Shown piece by piece: positions 7,609 through 15,217 of a stretch of DNA of 25,137 bases (the first letter of the stretch is position 1; the number at the start of each line of letters is the position of its first letter). The stretch comes from CAZAYP01 sp964489425 [NCBI: uncultured Verrucomicrobiota bacterium] (lineage in GTDB: Bacteria > Verrucomicrobiota > Kiritimatiellia > RZYC01): contig CAZAYP010000073.1 of assembly GCA_964489425.1 (NCBI GenBank), forward strand, positions 1-25,137, in the 5' to 3' direction. The notes under the pieces are model-generated. The model ran no database searches. It worked only from the letters and a program-made list of their open reading frames with translations, and had not been told where the DNA came from. A program made the translations under genes and the position numbers.

Positions 7609-8565
7609 ATGGAAAGACAAACCGTCCCAGGGCGGCAGACTGGTGGTCTGAAGGGCCAGCAAATTTCCGCCGCCCAGCAACGCGAGCGCGCTGTGCGCCT
7701 GGTCCTGATTCTCGATGTGCTTTCCCTGGCGCCATTCCTGGTGGTGGCCACCCTGGTCAATTCGCTGGCGCTATACGCCGACTGGCTCATCTATCTGAAC
7801 AGCACGATGTCCAACCTGCTGTCCTGGCTGACATTGCGCCACATCGCCCGCGGCCGGGACGTCAATTACGATTACGGCCTGGGCAAGATGGAAAGCGTCA
7901 GCGCCATGCTCTGCACCATCCTGGTGGTGATCGGCCTCATTCTTGTCATTGGCTCGGGTGTGTGGCGCCTGCGGAACCCGGTCAGTCTCGACGCGCCGAT
8001 CACCTGGCTGGGGGTGGCTGAATATGTGCTCGAACTGGGTTTCAACATCTGGTTGTGGCGGCGCAATTACCGGCTGGCGCGCCTGGAGCATTCGCCGTTG
8101 ATGGAGACCCAGTGGCGCATGAACCGTGGGGACACCCTCATGTGCGTGGGCATCCTGGTCTCGCTGACCCTGTCGGTCATGTTGGCGGACCATTCCTGGT
8201 CAATCCATATCGATCCCCTGGTGGCAATCCTGATCGCCATCAATGTGCTGGCCTCCTATCTCACGGTTGTCCGTCGTTCGCTCCACGACTTGATGGACCG
8301 CACTCTGGAGGAATCTCTGCAAATGCGGATCGTCCGCAAACTGGCCGAGCATTTCGATGATTACGAGGCATTTTACGGGGTGCGCTCAAGGCGCGCCGGC
8401 GGCCAGACGTTCATTGATATTGACTTGGGCTTTGATGACAACAAGCGGGTGGCCGAAGCGTTGCAAGCGATCCAACACCTGACGCAAGCCATAGCCGCCG
8501 AGATCCCCGGCAGCGAGGTCCGGATCAGCCTGCTGCCGCCGCGCAAGGAACCCCCGCCACCATGA
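7609..8565 (+). CDS. Cation diffusion facilitator-like membrane transporter
   Basis: The 318-residue inner-membrane protein matches the CDF fold. It has about six membrane segments, the YDYGLGKMES loop after helix 2, RGDTLMCVGILVS in helix 5, DPLVAILIA in helix 6, and a cytoplasmic ferredoxin-like C-terminal domain at about 235-310. CDF proteins exchange Zn2+ or similar divalent metals for protons. By alignment with the transport site of YiiP (D45, D49, H153, D157), only two of four ligands are kept: helix 2 reads ADWLIY (second Asp replaced by Tyr), and helix 5 has Met in place of His. Metal choice or even transport may therefore differ. It overlaps the next gene by four bases (ATGA). Confidence 0.83.
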   Translation: MERQTVPGRQTGGLKGQQISAAQQRERAVRLVLILDVLSLAPFLVVATLVNSLALYADWLIYLNSTMSNLLSWLTLRHIARGRDVNYDYGLGKMESVSAMLCTILVVIGLILVIGSGVWRLRNPVSLDAPITWLGVAEYVLELGFNIWLWRRNYRLARLEHSPLMETQWRMNRGDTLMCVGILVSLTLSVMLADHSWSIHIDPLVAILIAINVLASYLTVVRRSLHDLMDRTLEESLQMRIVRKLAEHFDDYEAFYGVRSRRAGGQTFIDIDLGFDDNKRVAEALQAIQHLTQAIAAEIPGSEVRISLLPPRKEPPPP

Positions 8566-9662
8566 CGCAACCAACCCTGCCGACCAACCCGACCACCCCG
8601 GATGTCATGCTGACCGGCGCCAGCAGCGAGATTGGCCTGCGCATCCTGCGGGAACTGGCCCGGCGGCCGGATATCCAGCGTGTTTTCGTGCTCGCCCGGC
8701 GCAGGATCCGAAGTTTCCCGCGCTCGCTCAAGGTGATCAGGGCGGACATGACCCAGCCCGAAAGCCTGCGCGCCGCCGCCGCCATTTTGCGCGCGGAGGC
8801 GTTCAACGGGGTCGTGATGCACTTGGCGGCCAACACCAATTTCCTGGACGAGGAGGCGTGTTACACGGTGAATTACCACGGCGCGCTCCATTGGCTGGAG
8901 GCCCTGCGCGCAGTGCCGGGGTTGCGCCGGTTTGTTTACCTCGGCACGGCCATGAATTGCGGCATCCAACCCAGCGGCTTCATTCGCGAGGACGATCCCC
9001 TCCCCCTGGAACGTGCGCAGCACCTGACCGCTTACACCCACTCCAAGGCGCTGGCGGAACAAGCGATCTACGGCGGCTCCTGGCCGTTTGAAATCCGCAC
9101 GCTCAAACCCAGCATCATGATGAGCTGCGCAGCCGACCTGCCCCCGCTGCGCGACAACATTTTCTGGGCCGTGAAAGCGTTCTTCCTGATTGGCGTGGCG
9201 CCGCTGGGCCGGCAGGCCGGCATCGACGCCCTGCCTGGCGATTTTGGCGCCCGGGCGATTGTGCGGCTGGCGTTGAAACCGGCTTGCCGGCACGACAAGT
9301 ACTTCATCGCCGCGGGGCTCGGGCATGCGCGCACCTTCCATGAATTCACGACGCGGCTGGAAGACCTTTTGCGGGCCAACGGGAACCAGGCGGCGCTGAA
9401 CTATCTGGCCTTGCCGGTCTTTGGCCCGGACTGGGCTGCCGCGCGCGCGGACCTGTCGCCGTCGCTGCGCAAGCTGGCCGGCAGTCTGTATCATCATTAC
9501 CAGTTTGTGGAAATGAATGTCCGGTTCGACCAGGCGCGCATGGTGCGCGAGTTGGAACTGGAGCCCAGCGAGGTGCCATCCCACTTCGACGTCCTGCCCA
9601 CGCTCGCGCATTACTGGGACCGTGTGCGGGTGTCGCCGCGTACAATGGCAACATATATATAG
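8562..9662 (+). CDS. Extended short-chain dehydrogenase/reductase (NAD-binding_4-like)
   Basis: The 366-residue product has an N-terminal Rossmann fold with the nucleotide-binding motif TGASSEIG (about residues 18-25) and the catalytic YTHSK (Y158, K162). This is typical of extended SDRs such as NAD-dependent epimerases or thioester-reductase-like (male-sterility) domains. The stretch HLAANTNFLDEEACYTVNYHG matches the conserved NAD-binding core. The substrate cannot be told. Its position between a CDF-like transporter and a DevBCA exporter, with a four-base overlap to the former and 16 bases to the latter, suggests it prepares or reduces a lipid or sugar moiety for export (inference). Confidence 0.82.
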   Translation: MTQPTLPTNPTTPDVMLTGASSEIGLRILRELARRPDIQRVFVLARRRIRSFPRSLKVIRADMTQPESLRAAAAILRAEAFNGVVMHLAANTNFLDEEACYTVNYHGALHWLEALRAVPGLRRFVYLGTAMNCGIQPSGFIREDDPLPLERAQHLTAYTHSKALAEQAIYGGSWPFEIRTLKPSIMMSCAADLPPLRDNIFWAVKAFFLIGVAPLGRQAGIDALPGDFGARAIVRLALKPACRHDKYFIAAGLGHARTFHEFTTRLEDLLRANGNQAALNYLALPVFGPDWAAARADLSPSLRKLAGSLYHHYQFVEMNVRFDQARMVRELELEPSEVPSHFDVLPTLAHYWDRVRVSPRTMATYI

Positions 9663-9678
9663 TCCAGGAGACGGCTTC

Positions 9679-10680
9679 ATGATTGCGACCTGCACCAAAG
9701 GCATGGGACGGGGACCAGGGCTGGCCGGCGCCATATTGGCGCTGTTGTGCGCCCTCCCATGGGCGCTCATGGCGCAAGACCCGGCCGCCATCACCTGCCT
9801 TGGCCGGCTGGTGCCGGGCGAAAAGCTCATGCGCGTTTCCGCGCCCGAGGGGGCCATCGTGGCCGACCTGCAAACGCGGCGCGGCGAGAGCGTGGCGGCC
9901 GGCGCGGCGCTGGCCACCCTGCGCGGGTTCGCCGCGGCGCGGGCCGCCGTGGCCGCCGCCGAACAGCAGGTGGCCGTGGCCGCCGCGGAACTGGCCCTGG
10001 TGCGGGCCGGCCGGCACACCAACGAGGTCGCCGCCCAGGCCGCGCTCCGCGACCGCCAGCAGGCGGTCTGCGTCCGCGCGGCAAAAGAACGGCGCCGCCA
10101 CGAGGATCTCAGCCGGCAAAGGCTGATTTCCGATTCCCGCTTCGATGAGCTGCAAAGCCTGGTGGCGGCGGAAGAGGCCGCCCTGCAACGCGAGGAGGCG
10201 TACTTGAACTTCATGAAAACCGTGCGCCCCGAGGAAGTGGCCGTGGCCGCCGCGCGCCTGGCTTCCGCCCAGGCCCACCTGGAGCAGGCGCAGGCCGAGG
10301 CGGAACTGCAAATCCTGCGCGCCCCGCTGGCCGGTCGCGTCCTGGCCATTCACGCCTGGCCCGGCGAGGCCATCGGCCGCGACGGCTTGCTGGAGCTGGG
10401 CGATACGGACAACCTCTTCGCCGAGGCCGAGGTTTACGTGACCGATGCGCCCCGCCTGAAGACGGGCGCCGCGGCATCCATGACCGGCGAGTCGTTCACC
10501 GGGACGCTGCACGGCGTTGTCAGCGAGGTCATCCCCCTGGTCGGCGACAGCGCCGTTTACCCGGCTGATCCCACGGCCTTCGCCGACCGCCGGATCGTGA
10601 TCGCGCGCATCGCCCTGCAAGACGCCGGGCGGGTCCGGACCTTCGTTAACAGCCGGCTGTTCATCTCGATCGCGCCATGA
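9679..10680 (+). CDS. devB: DevB-type periplasmic adaptor (HlyD family)
   Basis: The 333-residue product starts with one hydrophobic anchor (LAGAILALLCALPWALMA), followed by a lipoyl-like half-motif (GRLVPGEKLMRVSAPEGAIVADLQTRRGESVAAGAAL). A long Ala/Glu/Arg-rich coiled-coil hairpin spans about residues 85-210. The second half-motif (LRAPLAGRVLAIHAWPGEAI) and a beta-barrel domain complete it. This is the layout of DevB/HlyD membrane-fusion proteins linking an inner-membrane ABC pump to an outer-membrane channel. The frame is open back to 9517, inside the upstream gene, but AGGAG placed eight bases before the ATG at 9679 and the signal anchor fix the start. It overlaps devC by four bases. No TolC partner is in the window. 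Confidence 0.85.
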   Translation: MIATCTKGMGRGPGLAGAILALLCALPWALMAQDPAAITCLGRLVPGEKLMRVSAPEGAIVADLQTRRGESVAAGAALATLRGFAAARAAVAAAEQQVAVAAAELALVRAGRHTNEVAAQAALRDRQQAVCVRAAKERRRHEDLSRQRLISDSRFDELQSLVAAEEAALQREEAYLNFMKTVRPEEVAVAAARLASAQAHLEQAQAEAELQILRAPLAGRVLAIHAWPGEAIGRDGLLELGDTDNLFAEAEVYVTDAPRLKTGAAASMTGESFTGTLHGVVSEVIPLVGDSAVYPADPTAFADRRIVIARIALQDAGRVRTFVNSRLFISIAP

Positions 10681-11861
10681 GACGGCCGCGCCTGCCCGCT
10701 TTTTTTGCGCCCGGCGGGATCCCGCTGGCCTGGCGGCAGCTGGCCATGGAGCCGCGCCGGTTTTCGGCGGCGCTGGCGGGCATCCTGTTCGGGACCCTGC
10801 TGATGCTTTTCCAGTACTGCCTGTACGGCGCGTTCATGGAGATGGTGGTTTTCCCGCTGCGCGCCCTGCGGGGCGACCTGGTGATCGTCAGCCGGAACTA
10901 CGACTATTTTTATTCCAGCGAGCCGTTCACGCTGCGCCGGCTGCACCAGGCGCGCGCGCACGCCGGCGTGGCGCGCGTCTTTCCGCTCAGCACCGTGGTG
11001 GCCATGTGGCGCAACCCCGCCACCGGCCGCTCCAAGGAACTGGGCGTGCTGGTGATCGACCCGGCCGCCAATCCCTTCCGCCTGGGCGCGGTGGCGCGCC
11101 AGGCGCCGGCGCTGGCCAATCCCGAGAACGTGCTGTTTGACCGCGCCTCCGACGCCGAATACGGCCCCGTCGCCGGGTGGTGGGCGCGCGACGGGACCGT
11201 GGCGGGCGAACTGGCCCACCGGCGGGTCCAGGTGGCCGGCCTGTTCACCATGGGCGCAACCCTGGCCTACGTGGGCCATGTCATCATCGGCGACCGCGGC
11301 TGGCAGCGGATCGACCCCGGGCGCGCCGCGGGCGCCATCAATGTCGGCGTGGTTGAACTGGCCCCGGGCGCCGCGCCGCGCCAGGTGGCCGAACAACTGC
11401 GCGCCGCCCTGCCGGACGACGTGGAAGTCATCACCCCGGCCGAGTTTGCCCGCCGCGAGCAGGTCTACTGGCGCGACTCGACGCCGATCGGCTTCATCAC
11501 GCTGGCCGGCATGCTGGTCGGGCTGCTGGTCGGCTCGCTGGTGGCCTACCAGGTCCTGTTCACCGACATCAGCGACCATCTCAGGGAATACGCGACCCTC
11601 AAGGCCATCGGCATGGACCAGCGCTTTTTCGTGCGCCTGGTCTTCGCGGAAGTGGCCATCCTGCAGACGTGCAGCTTCGTGCCGGCCGCGCTGCTGACGG
11701 AACTGCTGAACGCGCTGGGCCGGGCATTCGGCGGCCTGCCCACCCGCCTGACCCCGTCGGCCGTGATGCTGGTGTTCGCGCTGTCGGCCGGCATGTGTGT
11801 CGCCTCAGGCCTGCTGGCCCTGAAAAAGCTGAGAAAAGCCGACCCCGCGGAGGTGTTTTGA
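10677..11861 (+). CDS. devC: DevC-type ABC transporter permease (FtsX/MacB fold)
   Basis: The permease has 394 residues, the usual DevC length. One N-terminal membrane helix (about 28-57, LAGILFGTLLMLFQYCLYGAF) precedes a large periplasmic domain. Three C-terminal helices follow: ITLAGMLVGLLVGSLVAYQV, the helix around residues 320-345, and VMLVFALSAGMCVASGLLAL. The segment EYATLKAIGMDQRFF is the coupling region typical of FtsX/DevC proteins. It should pair with the ATPase encoded next (ATG overlaps the devC stop by one base) and the adaptor encoded upstream. In cyanobacteria DevBCA-TolC exports glycolipids; the cargo here is unknown. Confidence 0.88.
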   Translation: MRRPRLPAFFAPGGIPLAWRQLAMEPRRFSAALAGILFGTLLMLFQYCLYGAFMEMVVFPLRALRGDLVIVSRNYDYFYSSEPFTLRRLHQARAHAGVARVFPLSTVVAMWRNPATGRSKELGVLVIDPAANPFRLGAVARQAPALANPENVLFDRASDAEYGPVAGWWARDGTVAGELAHRRVQVAGLFTMGATLAYVGHVIIGDRGWQRIDPGRAAGAINVGVVELAPGAAPRQVAEQLRAALPDDVEVITPAEFARREQVYWRDSTPIGFITLAGMLVGLLVGSLVAYQVLFTDISDHLREYATLKAIGMDQRFFVRLVFAEVAILQTCSFVPAALLTELLNALGRAFGGLPTRLTPSAVMLVFALSAGMCVASGLLALKKLRKADPAEVF

Positions 11862-13117
11862 TGGCCACCGCGCCCATAGTCAGCATGCGGGACGTGCGCC
11901 ACGCCTTTGGCGAGGGCGCCTTGCGGCGCGAAATCCTGGGCGGCATTGACATGGAGCTTTTCCCCGGCGAAATGGTGATCGTCATGGGCCCCTCCGGCGC
12001 CGGTAAAACCACCCTGCTCACGCTGGCCGGCGCCCTGCGCAGCCTGCAATCCGGCCAGGTGACAACCCTGGGCACGGACCTGGCCGGCGCGTCGGACGAA
12101 CGCCGCCTGGGAGTGCGCCGCGCCATCGGGTTCATTTTCCAGAGCCACAACCTGCTGGCCTCGCTGACCGCGCGCGAAAACGTCCAGCTGGCGCTAACCG
12201 TCGTTCCCGGCCTGGCGACCGGGCAGGCCCGCGCCCGCGCCCTGGACTGCCTGGCGCAGGTGGGCCTGGCCGAATACGCCCACAAGAAGCCGCGCCAGCT
12301 TTCCGGCGGCCAGAACCAGCGCGTCGCCATTGCCCGCGCCCTGGTGCGCCAGCCGGCGCTGATCCTGGCCGACGAGCCGACCGCCGCGCTCGACAAGCAG
12401 TCCGGGCACGACGTGGTTGACCTGCTGCGGCGGCTGGCGCGCGAGCGCGGGTGCGGCGTCCTGCTGGTCACGCACGACCACCGCATACTGGACGTGGCTG
12501 ACCGCGTCCTGTCACTGGAGGACGGTGCCCTCGCGGAAACACACCTCGGCCTGCAGCGCCTGGAGCGCCAGCTGGACGAGCAGCTCGCGCGGTTGGCCGG
12601 CATGGCCACCGCGCTCGCCGGGCGCAGCGCGGACGCCTGGGCCCGCCTGCGCCAGGAGGCGGGCGCCGCGCAACCGGCGTGCGCCGCCGAGTTGGCCGGG
12701 CTCTGCGCGCGGCCGATCGGCCGCCGCCAGTCGGAAGAACTGGCGGACTTGAGCCGCCAGCTGGATGACCTGGTTTGTTTGCAGGCCGCCGTGGAAGACC
12801 TTGGCGGCCTGCTTGCCGGCGATGCCGGGCGCCTGCCGCCCCAGGCGACCGACGCTTGCGTGCAAAGCCTGGAATTCCTGCTCCAAACCGCGGCGGAAGC
12901 CCGGCAGGGAACGGCGCAGGATCGAAAAATGTTGCGCGCCATGACCGCCAACCGCGGCGAGGTCGTAACGAGTTCGCGGGAGTTGTACCTGGAATCCCAG
13001 CCGGCCATGGACGACGCCGCGCGCCGCCTCTATTTCGACCTCATCAACCTCTACCTGCGCGTGGTCCAGTGCCTGCACCAGCTGTTCCCGCCCGAACCGC
13101 CAACGCCAGTAATTTGA
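11861..13117 (+). CDS. devA: DevA-type ABC ATPase with long C-terminal helical extension
   Basis: The protein is 418 residues; DevA/LolD-type ATPases are usually about 225-245. Residues 1-230 hold the nucleotide-binding domain: Walker A GPSGAGKTT, Q-loop FQSHNLL, signature LSGGQNQRVAIARAL, Walker B ALILADEPTAALD, and H-loop VTHDH. Residues of about 230-418 form an Arg/Ala/Leu-rich, probably all-helical extension. Its end (EVVTSSRELYLESQP...YFDLINLYLRVVQCLHQLF) is reminiscent of PhoU/DUF47-like helical bundles, though weakly. The start at 11861 is fixed by the one-base overlap with devC (TGATG); the frame is open upstream only inside devC. The extension may be a regulatory domain for the exporter (inference). 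Confidence 0.88.
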   Translation: MATAPIVSMRDVRHAFGEGALRREILGGIDMELFPGEMVIVMGPSGAGKTTLLTLAGALRSLQSGQVTTLGTDLAGASDERRLGVRRAIGFIFQSHNLLASLTARENVQLALTVVPGLATGQARARALDCLAQVGLAEYAHKKPRQLSGGQNQRVAIARALVRQPALILADEPTAALDKQSGHDVVDLLRRLARERGCGVLLVTHDHRILDVADRVLSLEDGALAETHLGLQRLERQLDEQLARLAGMATALAGRSADAWARLRQEAGAAQPACAAELAGLCARPIGRRQSEELADLSRQLDDLVCLQAAVEDLGGLLAGDAGRLPPQATDACVQSLEFLLQTAAEARQGTAQDRKMLRAMTANRGEVVTSSRELYLESQPAMDDAARRLYFDLINLYLRVVQCLHQLFPPEPPTPVI

Positions 13118-13172
13118 TGTGGAGTGTCGCAGCGGTTCCATTTATAACACGCCCCAACAGCAAGGAGGGATT

Positions 13173-13380
13173 ATGAGAAGGCACATGCTGGTGGGACTGG
13201 TGGCGTTGCTGGGCCTGGCGCGGGCGGTTCAATGCCCGCGCCGAGGATTTGCGGCGCATGGGGTTTGACGACGCATTCAAGCGCAAATGGAACTACTACT
13301 TCGCGTACTGTGAAGCCGGATTCGCACCGGGATATATCGACGACTGGCTACTCCTGGTCAACGCGCCGCGGGAAGAGTAG
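13173..13380 (+). pseudogene. Remnant: C-terminus of cyclopropane-fatty-acid synthase fused to an unrelated start
   Basis: In the frame 13216-13380 the translation WRGRFNARAEDLRRMGFD, continuing FKRKWNYYFAYCEAGFAPGYI, is the unmistakable end of a cyclopropane-fatty-acid synthase-like methyltransferase. The SAM-binding and catalytic parts are absent. In a different frame a strong site (AAGGAGG at 13162-13168) and ATG at 13173 open a signal-peptide-like MRRHMLVGLVALLGLA, which runs out of frame into the remnant. This looks like a deletion scar joining two genes. It cannot make a working synthase. Confidence 0.75.
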
Positions 13381-13720
13381 AAACGCGATGTTTGGTGACA
13401 TAAGAGTCCGGATGCACCCGCACCAGGCCAAGATAGCCGTCCACGGTCAGGCGCATGCCGGTTCGGATGATGCGCGCCGCCTCGGGCACACCGGTCACGC
13501 AGGGTATCCCGTATTCCCGGGCGATGATGGCGCCGTGGATCAGCATGCCTCCTCGCCGCTCGACCACCGCGCGCGCCAACGAAATGACGAAGGTCATGGT
13601 CGGACTGAGCGCATCGCACGTGGGGAAGGGGTCGGGGGAAGGGGTCGGTCCGAGCATAGTTGTGGGGAAGGGGTCGGTCCGAGCATAGTTGCAGGTGATG
13701 GTTGTAAAGCAAAGGAACAT
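13358..13720 (-). pseudogene. PEP-utilizing-enzyme mobile-domain fragment
   Basis: Residues of about 37-105 of this 120-residue frame (ARAVVERRGGMLIHGAIIA, then REYGIPCVTGVPEAARII and VTVDGYLG) match the swivelling phosphohistidine domain of PEP synthase/PPDK-type enzymes. The catalytic His in GGMLIHGAI is kept. The ATP-grasp and PEP-binding domains are missing, and the 5' part is made of tandem repeat sequence, so it is most likely a broken gene end. An ATG at 13720 with AAAGGA upstream could still allow a 120-residue product. It converges tail-to-tail with the cyclopropane-synthase remnant, overlapping by 23 bases. Confidence 0.65.
13622..13692. repeat. Tandem repeat, 29-bp unit, about 2.5 copies
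   Basis: Two 29-bp units (13635-13663 and 13664-13692), each starting GGGGAAGGGGTCGGTCCGAG, differ only at the last base. They are preceded by a 14-base partial copy at 13622. They lie within the 5' end of the PEP-utilizer fragment and encode DPFPTT-like repeats there. Confidence 0.85.
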
Positions 13721-13915
13721 CTTGACGGTCCTTTAGAAATCGCGTTTATCGTCGTGCCCCCCCCTTAATCCCCGCCCACGCAGCCGCGGGCTTAAGCCTG
13801 TGGCCATCTTCTTCCCCTCGGGAACGCCGCCGTGACGGCGGCTTCATGCCGTGGCTGTGGTCAGTGGGGTTGACGATGCTTTGTCGCGCGGCCGCCGGGC
13901 GGGGACTGCGCCGGC
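13721..13915. other. Non-coding stretch with a 17-bp perfect palindrome
   Basis: No gene is visible. GCCGCCGTGACGGCGGC at 13826-13842 is a perfect hairpin (8-bp arms), and GGCTTAAGCC near 13787 is palindromic. Neither is followed by a T-run in the direction of the minus-strand gene ending at 13916, so a classical terminator is not supported. Confidence 0.4.
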
Positions 13916-15049
13916 CTACTCGGGGTCAGGCCGCCGCACGCACCGGAACCCCTGCCGGCCAAAGTCGTCCAGCTCGCAGCAGTAAAATCCGGTCTGGCGA
14001 CCCGCCACCCGGCTTTCAAAGGCGGTCAGCGAGCCCGCCCCACCGCGCCGGATACGGTTAGAGCCAAAGGTCGGCCCCTGGGGATCCACTTGTGAGGCGC
14101 TGGGATAATTGGAGCGGTAAAAAGCATCCCAACACCACTCTTCCACGTTGCCGGCCATGTCGTACAAGCCATAGCCGTTGGGGGCAAAGCTGCCCACGGG
14201 ACTCGTCCAGGGAAAGCCGCCGTTGGTGTAGGCGGGATCAGCACCCTTAACCGGGTTGATGTCATACGCATACTCGGGGTGGCCATCGATCCAGGAACTG
14301 CCATAATTGGCCTTGGGCCAGGCGATATTGTTCGTGAAATCGGTCCAGGGAAACCGCGTGTCGGCGGCGCCGCCGCGTGCCGCCTTCTCCCACTCCGCCT
14401 CCGTGGGCAAACGATACCCGTTGGCGGTCCACCATACCCAGGAGTTGGTGAGCGGCACGGATTCGCCGCCTTTATAGACCGTGGCCGGGTTGTGGTTGGT
14501 CGCGGTATAGTAAACCGGCGTCAACCCCTCGATTTCGCTGCGGGCGTTGCACCAGGTCAGCGCCTGGCGCCAAACCACGTAGGCTGCGGGATGGTTGGGC
14601 GCCTTGCCACGGGGCAAGCCGTCCCCCCAGAAGCTGTAGCCGTGGTTGGTGGCCCACAGGTAAACATCCTGCCACTTGGCCGCGGTGACTTCGTAGCGGT
14701 CCATGAAGAACGTGCTCACGAACACCTGGTGCCGGGGCTTTTCGTCATCAAACCAGCCTTCGTTGAAAGCGTCGCCCATGGTAAACTCGCCTTCCGGGAT
14801 CGTGACCATGCCTTCCGGGGCAGGGATCAAGGTGGGGGTCGGGGTGGGGGTAGGCGCCGTGGTGGCCGTGGGCGTGGGAGTGGGGCCGGGCGTGGCGTCC
14901 TCCGCCAGCAGCAAGGTGACGGGGCCCACCACCGTATGGTTATCCGCGGCCAAAAGCTTCACGGCCAAGCCGGCGGCCAACAGGGCGCCCGCCAACAGCA
15001 TACCGCGCGAAAACCGCTTCGCTGCCCTGAAATAACCGTTGCCGTTCAT
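13916..15049 (-). CDS. Secreted sulfatase-modifying-factor (FGE-like) domain protein, probably non-catalytic
   Basis: The 377-residue product has a signal sequence (RGMLLAGALLAAGLAVKLLAA) and then a Pro-Thr linker (TPTPTPT type, about residues 54-80). An FGE-sulfatase/SUMF1 domain runs to the end (MVTIPEGEFTMGD, MDRYEVTAAKWQ, GYRLPTEAEWEKAARGG, YDMAGNVEEWCWD, GRQGFRCVRR). Enzymatic FGEs carry an active-site Cys in a GGS(F/W)xC-type segment. Here the corresponding RRGGAGSLTAFESRVAGRQ has none, so true formylglycine formation is unlikely. Such secreted domains are common in PVC bacteria, of unknown function. The frame is open to 15151, but AAGGAG four bases before the ATG at 15049 plus the signal sequence choose that start. 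Confidence 0.85.
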   Translation of the reverse strand: MNGNGYFRAAKRFSRGMLLAGALLAAGLAVKLLAADNHTVVGPVTLLLAEDATPGPTPTPTATTAPTPTPTPTLIPAPEGMVTIPEGEFTMGDAFNEGWFDDEKPRHQVFVSTFFMDRYEVTAAKWQDVYLWATNHGYSFWGDGLPRGKAPNHPAAYVVWRQALTWCNARSEIEGLTPVYYTATNHNPATVYKGGESVPLTNSWVWWTANGYRLPTEAEWEKAARGGAADTRFPWTDFTNNIAWPKANYGSSWIDGHPEYAYDINPVKGADPAYTNGGFPWTSPVGSFAPNGYGLYDMAGNVEEWCWDAFYRSNYPSASQVDPQGPTFGSNRIRRGGAGSLTAFESRVAGRQTGFYCCELDDFGRQGFRCVRRPDPE

Positions 15050-15075
15050 GTTGCTCCTTGGTTGGGCTGATCTAA

Positions 15076-15112
15076 CGCATAGCAACCGCTGCTTCTCATG
15101 CGAAGCTATGCG
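15076..15112. promoter_or_regulatory. Inverted repeat in the leader of the FGE-like gene
   Basis: CGCATAGC (15076-15083) and GCTATGCG (15105-15112) are perfect complements 21 bases apart. A nested GCTTC/GAAGC pair lies inside. The structure lies 27 bases upstream of the ATG at 15049 and just before its ribosome-binding site. It could be an operator or an mRNA hairpin. Confidence 0.35.
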
Positions 15113-15217
15113 CCGCGCACCCACCTTCGTTGAATGCAACTGGTTATGCAACTTAATAGGGCCGCCAGTCGGAAATCGCGCAATCCCTGCGGGTGGCCGC
15201 GTATGCGCCCGGACCGG

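Noticed and set aside
9517-9678. Upstream start of devB inside the SDR gene
   Set aside because: The extra 54 residues are a shadow of the SDR frame; a ribosome-binding site and signal anchor mark 9679.
8373-10620. Very long minus-strand frames (658 and 424 codons) opposite the CDF, SDR and devB genes
   Set aside because: Arg/Ala/Gly/Gln-rich translations without domains; antisense shadows of GC-rich genes whose plus-strand products have clear families.
13622-13692. CRISPR array
   Set aside because: The 29-bp units are directly adjacent without spacers, and no cas gene is present.
13826-13842. Palindrome as terminator of the FGE-like gene
   Set aside because: No T-run follows in either direction; kept only as a note.
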